64,000 nt of DNA from Actinomycetota bacterium. Its GTDB lineage: Bacteria; Actinomycetota; Geothermincolia; Geothermincolales; RBG-13-55-18. The position numbers and the translations under genes are program-made. The notes under the pieces were generated by a model. That model ran no database searches, was not told the DNA's origin, and was given only the letters and a program-made list of their open reading frames with translations. Within the stretch, counting starts at the first letter, position 1. The number at the start of each line of letters is the position of its first letter. The stretch covers positions 1-64,000 of the forward strand of contig JACIXD010000009.1 of NCBI GenBank assembly GCA_014360645.1, written 5' to 3'. This document shows, one piece after another, positions 17,139-25,945 of the stretch.

Positions 17139-19445
17139 ATGGGTTACCGACGGATGTCTCCGACGAAAAGGGTTTTTCTCTGCCTGCTGGTGACGCTCTT
17201 CGCCTGCGCGGCCTTCGCCCCCGGCGCCCCCGCGGACTGGGGCGGCGGTCATGCCGGGACCGCCCTGCAGGAGACCTCCACGCGCTGGTTCTTCGCCGAG
17301 GGCACCACCCGCCGAGGCTTCGACGAGTGGGTCTGTGTCCTCAACCCAGGAGACTTCCCCTGCGAACTCACCTTCCGCTTTCTCCTCCCCGGGGGAGAGG
17401 CGGAGCCTTTCAAGACCTCCCTGGAGCCCCGCAGCCGCTTCACCCTCAACGTCAACGAAGCGGCGGGACCCGACCTGGACGTCTCGGTGCTCCTGGAGGC
17501 GGGCGCCCCCGCGGCCGCGGAGCGCGCCATGTATTTCCGCTACGGCGCCGGAGGCTGGGCGGGAGGACACTGCGAGCACGGGGTAACCTCCCCCTCGACG
17601 GAATGGCTTTTCGCCGAGGGGACCTCGCGCGCCGGCTTCGATACCTGGATCTGCATATCCAACCCGCAGCACGAGGCCGTCAGGGTGGGGGTGGATTACC
17701 TCCTCGGGGTGGGCCAGGGAGAAAACCTCGCCGACTCCTTCACCCTTCCCCCGCGCAGCCGCTTCACCCTGCGCGTAAACGACGTCGTGCCCCCGGGATG
17801 CGACGTCTCCCTGCGGGTCGCGGCGGAGGCGCCGGTGGTGGCGGAGCGGCCGGTGTACTTCGACTACCGCGGCGGTCGGGACGGCGGGCACGACGCCCTG
17901 GGCTCGACGTGCCCTTCCAGAAAATGGTATTTTGCCGAGGGGACCACCCGCTCCGGTTTCGAGGAGTGGCTCTGCCTGCTCAACCCCGGCACGGAGGATG
18001 CCGCGGCCGAGGTCTCCTTCATGTCCGGCGGCGGCGAGCTGCGTCGCGTGGAGGTATGGGTGCCGGCGCAGCGCCGCCAGACGCTTTACGTAAACGATGC
18101 GGTGGGCCCGGAGGTGGACGTCTCGTGCCAGGTCGATTCATCTCACCCCCTGGTGGCGGAGCGCGCCATGTATTTCTCATACCAGGGGCGCCTGCGCGGC
18201 GGCCACATCTGCGCTGGCTCGACGGAGCCGTCCACGACCGCCCTGCTTGCGGAGGGCACCACCCGCACGGGGTTCGACGAATACCTTTGCGTGCTCAACC
18301 CCAACCACGCACGGGCGGAGTTGAAGGTCTCTCTCATGGACGCCTCCGGTCAGACCACCCGTCTCGCCCATGCCGTGGAAGCTCGCAGCCGCCTTACCCT
18401 CAACCTGCAAGACCTCGCCGGACCGGACAGGGACATCTCTATAGAGCTCTTCTCCAGCCTGCCGCTGGTGGCGGAGCGCGCCATGTACTTCTCATACCGC
18501 AGCGCGGCCCGGGTGACCATCGCGGCGGCGGGCGACGTCAACCTGGACCTGGACCAGCTACGCCAGGGATACGGTTACTCCTACCCCTGGACGGAGGTGG
18601 CGGGGCTGTTGCAGTCAGCGGACCTAGCCTTCTGTAACCTGGAGTGCGCCGTCTCCCACCGCGGCAGCCCGGTGCCGGGCAAGGGGTTCACCTTCCGTGG
18701 CAGCCCGGACGCCCTTCCCGCCATGCGCGAGGCGGGCATAGACGTGGTCTCCCACGCCAACAACCACGCCCGGGACTGGGGCACCGAGGCCTTCCTCGAT
18801 TCTCTGCATTTCCTCGACGCCAGCGGCATAGCCCGCTGCGGCTCGGGGGCCGACTATCAGGCGGCCCACGCGCCCGCCTACCTGACCGCCGGCGGGCTGC
18901 GCGTGGCTTTCCTGGCCTACAGCGACATCAACTGGCCGGGATGGCCGGCGGGGGCGGGATATCCCGGCGTGGCCGATGCGGCGGACGCCGCCGGCATGGC
19001 CCGGGACATCGCGGCCGCGAGGGAGAGGGCGGACGTGGTGGCGGTCTCCTTCCACTGGGGCATCGAGCGCGAGTACACGCCCAACGCGCGCCAGCGCCAG
19101 CTGGCCCGCTTCGCCGTGGACTGCGGCGCCGACCTGGTGCTGGGGCACCACCCCCACGTGGCGCAGGGGTTCGAGGTCTACCGGGGGAGACTCATCTGCT
19201 ATTCCCTGGGCAACTTCGTCTTCAACCCGGGCAGCCAGGAATGCAACTACACCATGCTCCCGGTCATCGCCATGGACAGCGGGGGCTTCGTTGAAGCGAC
19301 CATCTACCCCGTGCTCATCTCCAGCGGCCGGCCCCAGGTGATGACGGGGACGGCGGCCACGGTCTGGCTGCAGCAGATCGCCGCCCTCGCCGCCGCCTGC
19401 GGCACCCCCGTCACCGTGCACGGCGACACCGCCACCATCCCCTGA
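17139..19445 (+). CDS. Secreted protein: four WYLAEG-type repeats fused to a CapA-family domain
   Basis: The product is 768 residues. An N-terminal signal peptide (KRVFLCLLVTLFACAAFAPG) precedes four repeats of about 105 residues (about 45-460) of the same family as in the proteins at 7475 and 11432, here with WFFAEGTTRRGFDEWVCVLN, RSRFTLNVN, DVSVLLEAG and AERAMYF. From about residue 465 to the end is a CapA / poly-gamma-glutamate-synthesis-type metallophosphoesterase domain: VTIAAAGDVNLD, DLAFCNLECAV, SHANNHARDWG, VSFHWGIE and LGHHPHVAQGFEVYRG. These carry the metal-binding Asp, Asn and His residues. GGAGG lies 11 bases before the start. It probably acts outside the membrane on a cell-wall or capsule polymer, with the repeats as a surface-anchoring or binding part. 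Confidence 0.8.
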   Translation: MGYRRMSPTKRVFLCLLVTLFACAAFAPGAPADWGGGHAGTALQETSTRWFFAEGTTRRGFDEWVCVLNPGDFPCELTFRFLLPGGEAEPFKTSLEPRSRFTLNVNEAAGPDLDVSVLLEAGAPAAAERAMYFRYGAGGWAGGHCEHGVTSPSTEWLFAEGTSRAGFDTWICISNPQHEAVRVGVDYLLGVGQGENLADSFTLPPRSRFTLRVNDVVPPGCDVSLRVAAEAPVVAERPVYFDYRGGRDGGHDALGSTCPSRKWYFAEGTTRSGFEEWLCLLNPGTEDAAAEVSFMSGGGELRRVEVWVPAQRRQTLYVNDAVGPEVDVSCQVDSSHPLVAERAMYFSYQGRLRGGHICAGSTEPSTTALLAEGTTRTGFDEYLCVLNPNHARAELKVSLMDASGQTTRLAHAVEARSRLTLNLQDLAGPDRDISIELFSSLPLVAERAMYFSYRSAARVTIAAAGDVNLDLDQLRQGYGYSYPWTEVAGLLQSADLAFCNLECAVSHRGSPVPGKGFTFRGSPDALPAMREAGIDVVSHANNHARDWGTEAFLDSLHFLDASGIARCGSGADYQAAHAPAYLTAGGLRVAFLAYSDINWPGWPAGAGYPGVADAADAAGMARDIAAARERADVVAVSFHWGIEREYTPNARQRQLARFAVDCGADLVLGHHPHVAQGFEVYRGRLICYSLGNFVFNPGSQECNYTMLPVIAMDSGGFVEATIYPVLISSGRPQVMTGTAATVWLQQIAALAAACGTPVTVHGDTATIP

Positions 19446-19814
19446 TGGGGTCAGCCCCGGACATGGGACATCTCGCGATCGGTTCTATCGGCCACAAAGG
19501 CATCTTGCCCAAGCAGAAACTAGAATCGTCGCTCACAACCGCTCTATCCTGGCAATTGGATCGGCACCGGACACGGGACGATCCTCCATGGATATTCTCT
19601 GAGGCGAGCCGCGAACCCGACCGGGAAAAGATCTTCGATTCCGTCGAGAATTCATATGGCATTCCCGGTTTCAGCCAAAGACCGGGCTATCCCGCCAGCC
19701 CGTAACCCCACAAGACCTACTCGCAGTCATCCTTGGAGGCAGTCCGCATTGCAGATCCGTGTCTTAACCCGCAATTCGAAGCAGGAAGATGTCCCATGTC
19801 CGGGGCTGATCCCA
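19446..19814. mobile_element. MITE-like element 1 with 28-bp terminal inverted repeats
   Basis: The left end (19446-19473) and the inverted right end (19787-19814) match at 27 of 28 positions; each starts TGGG-TCAGCCCCGGACAT. The 369-bp element has no coding capacity for a transposase. It fits exactly between the stop codons of two convergent genes: the left repeat begins right after TGA 19443-19445 and the right repeat ends right before the stop at 19815-19817. A degenerate third copy of the terminal sequence occurs inside near 19561-19583. Related ends occur at 25672-25940 and at 48300. Confidence 0.65.
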
Positions 19815-20591
19815 CTAGAAGCGGCCGTGCTTGCCCTGGCCCTGTGTGAAGCGTCCCGCTCCCTGCACCGCCTCCCCGCTCTCCAGGGTCTTCATGCCCA
19901 GGCAGTATTCCAGCTCCAAGCCCTCCTCGAAGGGCCGCCCCATGCCGCGGTACAGCGCCTCGCGGTCGTTGCGCATGCATGTCTGCGGGAACTCCGCGAG
20001 CTGAGCCGCCAGTTCCTCCGCGGCTTCCCTCGCCTTTCCCTTTTCCACCAAGCGGTTGACCAGGCCTATCTCAAGAGCCTCCCGCGCCGATACAGGGCGG
20101 CCGGTGAGGATGAGATCGAGGGCTCGGCTCATCCCGATGAGGCGGGGCAGACGCTGTGTGCCGCCATCGATGAGGGGCACCCCGAAGCGGCGCTCGAAGA
20201 TGCCCAGGACGGCATCCTCCTCCGCCACCCTGAGGTCGCACCAGACGGCCAGCTCCAGACCGCCCGCCACGCAGTACCCGGAGATGGCGGCGATCACCGG
20301 CTTGGAGAGGAGCATGCGGGTGGGGCCGAGGGGGCCGTCCTCGGACATGTCCTCGTGCAGCCGCAGCGCCTCCTGCAGCGGGTTCGACGCTAGAGCCTTC
20401 AGGTCTGCTCCGGCGCAGAAGGTGCCGTGGGCTCCCCAGAGCACCGCCACGCAGGCCTCAGCGTCCGCCTCGAAGGCGCGGAAGGCGTCGGCGAGCTGGC
20501 GCGAGGTCTCGTAATCGATGGCGTTCCTGACCTCGGGCCGGTTGATGATCACCGTGTAGACCTTGCCGGTCCTCTCTACCTCTACCTGCAT
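19815..20591 (-). CDS. Enoyl-CoA hydratase/isomerase family protein
   Basis: The 258-residue product is the usual length for the crotonase family. It has VIINRPEVRNAID, the first oxyanion-hole segment GTFCAGADLKAL, and the second, SGYCVAGGLELAVWCDLRVA, then FGVPLIDGGTQRLPRLIGMSRA and LTGRPVSAREALEIGLVNRLV. The position equivalent to the first hydratase glutamate is not obviously conserved, so isomerase, hydratase or another crotonase reaction is possible. The start at 20591 has an excellent GGAGGAGGGG. Its stop codon abuts the inverted-repeat element at 19446-19814. It may serve beta-oxidation with the acyl-CoA genes elsewhere in the window. Confidence 0.85.
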   Translation of the reverse strand: MQVEVERTGKVYTVIINRPEVRNAIDYETSRQLADAFRAFEADAEACVAVLWGAHGTFCAGADLKALASNPLQEALRLHEDMSEDGPLGPTRMLLSKPVIAAISGYCVAGGLELAVWCDLRVAEEDAVLGIFERRFGVPLIDGGTQRLPRLIGMSRALDLILTGRPVSAREALEIGLVNRLVEKGKAREAAEELAAQLAEFPQTCMRNDREALYRGMGRPFEEGLELEYCLGMKTLESGEAVQGAGRFTQGQGKHGRF

Positions 20592-20641
20592 TGCCCCTCC
20601 TCCGTTCAATGGTCCCAGCCCGTCATCCATAAACAACTCCG

Positions 20642-21448
20642 TTATACCACCGTATGCGGCAGCAGGGCCCCTGCGCAGAAGAGCATGCATATCAACGATA
20701 CCTTCGCGAACAGCGAGAAGATAGTGTCGGGGCGCTTTTCGTAATGCCCTCCTACCTCTACCGTGGCCTCGTGCATATAGATCTCGTCCGGGGCAACGCC
20801 GAAGATATCCAGCTTGCTCACGAGGTCTATGCTGCCATCGCTGGCATGATGATATGCCGCCCATATCAGTTCGCTGCAGTACCAACTGTCCCCATCCAAC
20901 TGCTTGGAGAGCCAGTTGATATCATAGGGCTGGCCGACCTTTTCGCGCGCGAATTCAACCGCCCTTCTCTTCGTGGCCTTATCGGCACCCTGTACGCGCA
21001 CATAACATACCCATGTCATCTCCGGGAACATCCATGATTCAAGCCGCCTTTCGACCACGCCGGTTTCGGGATTGCCGGCCACGATGATTGTCTCATCCCC
21101 TGCATACATGGCCGCGTGCGTCCAGCTCATAAAGGGATTGAGGGAGGGGACGGGGCTCAACCTGCACCTTCCGAGGAGGATGTCGCCGGCCTCGAGCACT
21201 TCCGCGTCTCCGGGCGTCCCGGGCTCAGGGATCGCGAGGTTCCGACTTTCTCCCTCGGTCTGAGCCTCTGGGTTTCGCAGCCCGATGGCGGATAAACCAT
21301 CGGTCCCGACATCCACTCCGTCACGCGGGATATACGAGAAACGCGGAGGTGCAAACGCCTCCATCATGAGCCATACGAAAGCGGAGGCGATGAGCATGCC
21401 GAGAAAATAATGCTTAAGCAGACTGAGCGCCCTTCCCTGGTTCTCCAC
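20642..21448 (-). CDS. Membrane-anchored permuted papain-fold (YiiX/NlpC-P60-like) protein
   Basis: The 268-residue protein starts at GTG 21448. A hydrophobic helix near residues 11-32 (YFLGMLIASAFVWLMMEAF) anchors the N terminus, and a second one lies at the C terminus (TIFSLFAKVSLICMLFCAGA). Between them is a domain with AGDILLGR, SWTHAAMYAGDE, VGQPYDINWLSKQ and DSWYCSELIWAAY. This His-then-Cys order is that of the circularly permuted NlpC/P60-like family (YiiX/YebB type), which act as amidases or thioesterases on peptidoglycan or lipids. The catalytic pair would be His in WTHAAM and Cys in YCSELIW. It is upstream of, and on the same strand as, the enoyl-CoA hydratase (51-base gap), but a functional link is not evident. 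Confidence 0.7.
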   Translation of the reverse strand: MENQGRALSLLKHYFLGMLIASAFVWLMMEAFAPPRFSYIPRDGVDVGTDGLSAIGLRNPEAQTEGESRNLAIPEPGTPGDAEVLEAGDILLGRCRLSPVPSLNPFMSWTHAAMYAGDETIIVAGNPETGVVERRLESWMFPEMTWVCYVRVQGADKATKRRAVEFAREKVGQPYDINWLSKQLDGDSWYCSELIWAAYHHASDGSIDLVSKLDIFGVAPDEIYMHEATVEVGGHYEKRPDTIFSLFAKVSLICMLFCAGALLPHTVV

Positions 21449-22065
21449 GATTCCACCAACCTGGGAAACGGTCCATACGGTTCATCACCCGCCGACAGCT
21501 TCCTGGATTTCCGCTCATGATCTGGCGCGCCTACGTCTTCGGCCCCTCTCCCTTCGTTTCCCAGTGTACCCATATCAACGCCGTCCTGAACATCGCACCC
21601 CACCCTGCCGCTCACGAACCCCGACTCCGGCAACGACCCTCCCGTCTGAGCCTGCGGCTGATCGAGATTCAGGACATGTGAATTACCGCCGCCGTATGCA
21701 CGCTCGCTCCAGTCTCGATGGCGCAAGGCCACGTCCTGCAATACCGCCGCGGGACCATGGTTTACAAACCCGGCCTTGCGCTAGAAGCATGAAGATATGT
21801 GCTGGGTACCTTGCGGATAGCGACGCAGACGGAGCTATGCCCGGGAAAGGGCCGTCAGAAAGGCCATGCGGACATCCTCCGTCTCGAAAGGAAAGCGCAC
21901 CTGCCACAGAAGTGAATGGGGTTCGGACCAAACGGTTACGCGGCCTCCCCCGGCCCGAGTACAGGGGTTTAGTTGCTGACCCTGGCGCTGCCCCCACAGG
22001 GGACGGGGGCGGCCAGGCCGCCCCCGTTTCGAGCTCGCTCGCGCGAGCGGGTGCTCCGTGTGTCT
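21449..22065. other. Intergenic region, no gene supported
   Basis: About 600 bases with no credible coding frame. A minus-strand frame (21741-21364) contains short stretches resembling the N-terminal part of the neighbouring papain-fold protein (DGVDMGT, PQAQTGG), which may be a decayed remnant, but it has no ribosome site and is out of frame with that gene. A GC-rich hairpin lies at its right end. Confidence 0.45.
22004..22026 (-). terminator. GC-rich hairpin downstream of the membrane-protein gene
   Basis: CGGGGGCGGCC-A-GGCCGCCCCCG is a perfect 11-bp inverted repeat about 40 bases past the stop of the minus-strand gene ending at 22066. It lacks a clear U run in the minus direction, so termination is likely but not certain. 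Confidence 0.45.
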
Positions 22066-23184
22066 TCAGGCGCTCGCCGGCGCCAGCTCCCGCAGGGCCT
22101 CGATCTCCCTTTTAACCAGCTCCTCCACGGGCACGTCGTTGAGATCCTCGACCCTCATCACCTTCTTGCAGAGCGCTGGGCCGAAGCCGATCTTGCTCAG
22201 GTTGATCCCCATCAGCGCCGCCCAGGCGGCCATGCCCTTGACCCACCCCAAGCGTCGCACCAACACCGTGGCCAGTATCGCTCCGCCTAGGGCGCCCCCG
22301 AAGACGGCGGCGTTGACGGCCCCGAACTCCTTGAGCGCCTCCGGCAGGCGGTCCAGCAGCTCCTTCTCTTCCACACCCTTCTCCAGGTCCTCGCCCTTGA
22401 GCACCCAGTCGATGATCCAGTAATACATGAGGGGAAGGAACATGGTCCCGTAGGCGAGCAGGATCATGGCCACGTCGGAAAAAGCCCACGGCACCACGTT
22501 CTTCCAGCTCCAGTTCTCGAAGGACTCGCGGTTCTTGGAGAAGAAGCGCTGGTAGCCCTTGTTGTCCCAGCCGTTGGCGAGGATGAAGAAGAAACCCAGA
22601 TAGGAGAGGAAGGTGTGCATGGCTGCCTGGTAATACTTGCCTTTCATGAGCGAACGCCAGGTTAGGTAGAAGCCGAGGATACCCTGGGTGACGTTGGTGG
22701 TGGTGAAGACCCCCACCAGCCACTGCGGTATGGTCTCGTACTTCCCCACCTGCATGGTCTCCCAGCTCGGGTTGGACCACAGCAGCACCGATCCCGAGGG
22801 CACGAAGAGCAGAGAGAGGAAAAGCAGGTTCTTGAGGAAGTACTGGTTGTTGAAGGCGTCCTCGTTCTCCTTGAACCACGCCTTCACCGCCTTCTGCAGG
22901 CCCTTGAGGTTCTGGAGGTCCATCTTACCGGGCTTGAAGCCGCTCTCCTTGAGCTGCTTTACCAGCTCCTGGAAAGCACGGCCGTTGCTCTCGCTCAGGC
23001 CGGCCGGGATCGCCTCCATCTCGCTCCCGGCTTCCTCCGCCACCAGCAGACCGCTCTCCGCCTTCCACCCGAGCTTCCACCTCCGGGCCTCGTTCTCGGC
23101 CCTCAGCCTGCGCAGCTGCCGGAACGCCGCCAGCGCGAAGCTGGAGCCGATACCGTAGGACCAGAACACGTCCACCTGGACCAT
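22066..23184 (-). CDS. Uncharacterised polytopic membrane protein
   Basis: The 372-residue protein was not recognised. The first 20 residues are hydrophobic (VDVFWSYGIGSSFALAAF). A charged, helical segment of about 110 residues follows (LRRLRAENEARRWKLGWKAE and KQLKESGFKPG). The second half has at least five membrane segments: FLSLLFVPSGSVLLW, WLVGVFTTTNVTQGILGFYL, AAMHTFLSYLGFFFILANG, VAMILLAYGTMFLPLMYYWI, and AAVFGGALGGAILATVLV. GGGAGGTGAG precedes the start. A TetR-type regulator gene lies 190 bases upstream on the same strand, so this protein may be under its control; TetR regulators often govern transport or lipid-membrane genes. Function unknown. Confidence 0.6.
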   Translation of the reverse strand: MVQVDVFWSYGIGSSFALAAFRQLRRLRAENEARRWKLGWKAESGLLVAEEAGSEMEAIPAGLSESNGRAFQELVKQLKESGFKPGKMDLQNLKGLQKAVKAWFKENEDAFNNQYFLKNLLFLSLLFVPSGSVLLWSNPSWETMQVGKYETIPQWLVGVFTTTNVTQGILGFYLTWRSLMKGKYYQAAMHTFLSYLGFFFILANGWDNKGYQRFFSKNRESFENWSWKNVVPWAFSDVAMILLAYGTMFLPLMYYWIIDWVLKGEDLEKGVEEKELLDRLPEALKEFGAVNAAVFGGALGGAILATVLVRRLGWVKGMAAWAALMGINLSKIGFGPALCKKVMRVEDLNDVPVEELVKREIEALRELAPASA

Positions 23185-23374
23185 CCCGACTCACCTCCCG
23201 TCACCGACACGGCATCTTCACCGTCGCCACTCCCGGCCGCCCGCGGCGGCCGTCCCTTTCCTTTAACCCTCCCGCGCATGCAAGGTGGGAGGGGTGCAAG
23301 CCTCTTTGCCCCCGTGCCTCCCTTCCTGAACTCCGCCAGCCGCGCACCAAGTCCCTCGCCTGGCCGGCGCTCCC

Positions 23375-23998
23375 CTATCTCGCGCCGTCTCCCTCTCCGG
23401 ACAATCCCCCCAGCAACAGGGAGATGATGGTCTCCTTCCAGATCTCGAGGGCGCGGTCGGGGTCATCGGAGAGCACCACCCTCTTGCAGGCCTCGAAGAG
23501 GGCGGCGTTCACGGCCAGGGCGGTCTCCTTCACGTGCATCCCCTCGCGCAGGTAGCCCTTCTCGACGCCGTTCTTCAGGTACAGCTCCGTGTAGCTCCCG
23601 AAGAGGTCGAAGACCTCCCGTATCCTCTTCCTCAGCTCGGGATCGCTTATCCCGAAGGCCTCGTAGAAGAGGATGCGCGAGAACTCGGGGCGTGCCTTGA
23701 AGAGCCCGAAGAGCCGGTCGCCGATCTCCTCCAGCTGCCGCCTGTACTCCTCTCGGTCCCGGGGCTGGAAGGGATCGACGTCCTGAACGAGCTCCGCGGC
23801 CATGGAGATTATCTCCTCTAACACCCGGTTGAAGATGTCCAGCTTGTTCTTGAAATAGCGGTAGAAAGTCCCGTGTCCTATGTTGAGTTCCGCCGCGATG
23901 TCCTCGATCTTGGCGCCGTGATACCCCTTCCGCGAGAAGACCTTGATCGCCGCCCCGAGGATCTCGTCTCGCCGCCGTTCCGCAAGCGTCTGTTCCAT
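23375..23998 (-). CDS. TetR-family transcriptional regulator
   Basis: The 207-residue product has the N-terminal TetR helix-turn-helix: RRDEILGAAIKVFSRKGYHG, then IEDIAAELNIGHGTFYRYFKNK. The ligand-binding part has the helical character and length of the family, reminiscent of regulators of fatty-acid or acyl-CoA metabolism, but the ligand cannot be named. The start at 23998 is preferred over 24040 because it leaves the usual short leader before the HTH. A perfect 16-bp palindrome lies 54 bases upstream and is a good candidate autoregulatory operator. The next gene on the same strand is the membrane protein at 22066. Confidence 0.9.
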   Translation of the reverse strand: MEQTLAERRRDEILGAAIKVFSRKGYHGAKIEDIAAELNIGHGTFYRYFKNKLDIFNRVLEEIISMAAELVQDVDPFQPRDREEYRRQLEEIGDRLFGLFKARPEFSRILFYEAFGISDPELRKRIREVFDLFGSYTELYLKNGVEKGYLREGMHVKETALAVNAALFEACKRVVLSDDPDRALEIWKETIISLLLGGLSGEGDGAR

Positions 23999-24051
23999 CC
24001 CGCGCCCTAAGGATCTTGAGTAAACACAACCCGGTCGCATCCCAGAATGCT

Positions 24052-24067
24052 GAATGACGCGTCATTC
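24052..24067. promoter_or_regulatory. Perfect 16-bp palindrome, candidate TetR operator
   Basis: GAATGACGCGTCATTC reads the same on both strands. It lies between the putative promoter of the TetR gene and its start, at the expected size and position for binding by a TetR dimer. AATGA/TCATT half-sites are common in TetR operators. Confidence 0.65.
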
Positions 24068-24079
24068 CGTTTATACCCG

Positions 24080-24108
24080 ATGGTAACCTCTTCCCAGTCC
24101 CCTGTCAA
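24080..24108 (-). promoter_or_regulatory. Sigma-70-type promoter of the TetR gene
   Basis: On the minus strand TTGACA (24108-24103) is followed after exactly 17 bases by TACCAT (24085-24080). The palindromic operator candidate begins 12 bases further downstream, so a bound repressor would block the transcription start. Confidence 0.5.
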
Positions 24109-24578
24109 TCCTCGTGCCAGGCCGGCGTTTCGCGCTTCATAAAGCAAGATGACAACCATTGGAGGGGCAAATACTAACCGGGCGAGGGATGCCTCGCACA
24201 TATTTGTTGCCCACAATCTGCTTACTATGTTCCCCGGGCGAGCTCGGGGACGACCCGGGCATGTCCCGGGGCGAGAGCGGACGTCGGACAAGGCTGGGCT
24301 GCCGACACCGAACGGGCGCTTGTGTTCGACATTTCCGGTCGCCGGGTAGAACGCGGTCACCGAGCGACCAGATGAACACGACGCCCGAGCGGAGTTCCTG
24401 TCCCCGGCCAGGGCCGCGGCACGTACGGTCGGCGCGGTCAGCTCGTCGGCGGCGTGGGTTATCGGGAGGGCTGTGTCACGACGTCGCGGGGTTCGGGAGA
24501 GAGCCCGGTGTTCCCACGTCGCAAACTTCACAAGATAAAGAAAGGTCAGGTCAAGGGAGCTCAAGGAGGAGTGCGGGG
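24109..24578. other. Intergenic region upstream of phosphofructokinase
   Basis: Divergent spacer with no supported gene. A weak plus-strand promoter may be TTCCCA (24511-24516), 17 bases, GATAAA (24534-24539), just upstream of the phosphofructokinase ribosome site. Nothing else is recognised. Confidence 0.35.
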
Positions 24579-25664
24579 TTGAGAACGAGGATGAGGCGCA
24601 TAGGGGTGCTAACGGGAGGCGGTGACTGCCCGGGCCTGAACGCGGTGATACGCGCCGTTACCAAGGCCGCCATCCATCATTACGGACTGGAGGTTGTGGG
24701 GATCAGAGACGGCTTCGGGGGGCTCATCAACGGCAACGCCTGCCGGCTGGACGAAGGAGGGGTCTCCGGCATCCTGCACCGGGGAGGCACCATCCTGGGT
24801 ACCACCAACCGCGATAATCCCTTCCACTACCTGCTGCGCGAGAACGGCGATGAGCGTTACGTGGACCTCTCATATGTGGTCCTGGAGAACATCGACATGC
24901 TCGGCCTCGACGCCCTGGTGGTCATCGGCGGCGACGGCAGTATGCGCATCGCTAAGGAGCTCTACAACCGCGGCGCCCCCATCGTGGGCATCCCCAAGAC
25001 CATCGACAACGACCTCATGGCCACGGATATAACCTTCGGTTTCGACACCGCCCTGCACACCGCCACCGAGGCCATCGACAAGCTGCACACCACGGCGGAG
25101 TCTCACCACCGCGCCATGATCGTGGAGGTGATGGGCCGCAATTCGGGATGGATAGCTCTGGAAGCGGGCATCGCCGGGGGCGGGGACGTCATCCTCATCC
25201 CGGAGATACCCTTCACCATCGACGGTATATGCGCCAAGCTGTTGCAGCGGCACGACGCGGGCAAGAGCTTCAGCATCATCGTGGTTGCGGAGGGAGCTCC
25301 CCACCCGCAGCTGGGGGTGATCGAGAAGAGCTGCGGCAACGGGCGCAAGGTGCTGGGCGGGATCGGCGACCTGGTGGGCGTGGAGATAGAGAGCTATACC
25401 GGCATCGAGACGCGGGTTACCGTCCTTGGTCACCTCCAGCGGGGAGGTGCTCCATCTCCCTTCGACCGCATCCTCGCGACCCGTTTCGGGGTTAAGGCGG
25501 TGGAGATGGCGGTGAACGGCGAATTCGGGAAGATGGCCTGCCTGCGCACCCCGGAGATCAAAGCCGTGCCCCTGGAGGAGGCGGTGGCCGAGCAGCGCAA
25601 GGTCCCTCCCGACGGCGAGCTGGTGCGTTACGCGCGCTCGGTCGGCACCTCCTTCGGAGACTGA
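24579..25664 (+). CDS. pfkA: 6-phosphofructokinase
   Basis: This cytoplasmic glycolytic enzyme of about 361 residues phosphorylates fructose 6-phosphate. Motifs seen: IGVLTGGGDCPGLNAVIRAV (nucleotide/phosphate loop), VVIGGDGSM, GIPKTIDNDL (catalytic Asp), EVMGRNSGWIAL and LGHLQRGG. The glycine in GGDGS favours ATP, since PPi-dependent enzymes usually carry Asp there, while the lysine in PKTIDND is typical of the group that includes both donors. ATP use is therefore likely but not proved. The start is taken as TTG 24579, seven bases after AAGGAGGAG; the in-frame ATG at 24591 is 19 bases from it. An inverted-repeat element follows the stop by seven bases. Confidence 0.92.
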   Translation: MRTRMRRIGVLTGGGDCPGLNAVIRAVTKAAIHHYGLEVVGIRDGFGGLINGNACRLDEGGVSGILHRGGTILGTTNRDNPFHYLLRENGDERYVDLSYVVLENIDMLGLDALVVIGGDGSMRIAKELYNRGAPIVGIPKTIDNDLMATDITFGFDTALHTATEAIDKLHTTAESHHRAMIVEVMGRNSGWIALEAGIAGGGDVILIPEIPFTIDGICAKLLQRHDAGKSFSIIVVAEGAPHPQLGVIEKSCGNGRKVLGGIGDLVGVEIESYTGIETRVTVLGHLQRGGAPSPFDRILATRFGVKAVEMAVNGEFGKMACLRTPEIKAVPLEEAVAEQRKVPPDGELVRYARSVGTSFGD

Positions 25665-25671
25665 CCAACAA

Positions 25672-25940
25672 TGGGGTCAGCCCCGGACATGAGACATTTC
25701 CCGGATTTCCCCTGAGGTTCGCTAAGGGTTCGGCCTGAAACAACTCCGGAAAGTTGACGGTGCGGCTTCGGTTCTCGAAACGGGAACCCTAGAGTTTAGA
25801 CATCGAAGATCGACGGCAGGCTCCCTCTGGTAGAGGACTGAAGGTAAAAGCGTACCGCCAGGTACCCCTTTTGGTGGCTTGAGAGATGGGTCTGGCATCT
25901 TGCGCGCCGCGAAGGTGTCCCATGTCCGGGGCTGACCCCA
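25672..25940. mobile_element. MITE-like element 2 with 25-26-bp terminal inverted repeats
   Basis: The left end (25672-25697) reads TGGGGTCAGCCCCGGACAT and the inverted right end (25916-25940) matches it with one difference. The ends are almost identical to those of element 1 at 19446-19814, but the 269-bp interior is not. Like element 1, it sits between the stops of two convergent genes (25664 and 25946). The interior contains ATCGAAGATC, also found in the repeats around 11272 and 13926. No transposase is encoded. Confidence 0.65.
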
Positions 25941-25945
25941 TATTA

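Noticed and set aside
19446-19814. Hidden transposase inside the inverted-repeat element
   Set aside because: At 369 bp, no frame has a transposase motif; the element can only be non-autonomous.
21364-21741. Minus-strand frame of 125 codons overlapping the start of the papain-fold gene
   Set aside because: A few words resemble the neighbour (DGVDMGT, PQAQTGG), but it is out of frame with it, has no ribosome site, and ends in low-quality sequence; at most a remnant.
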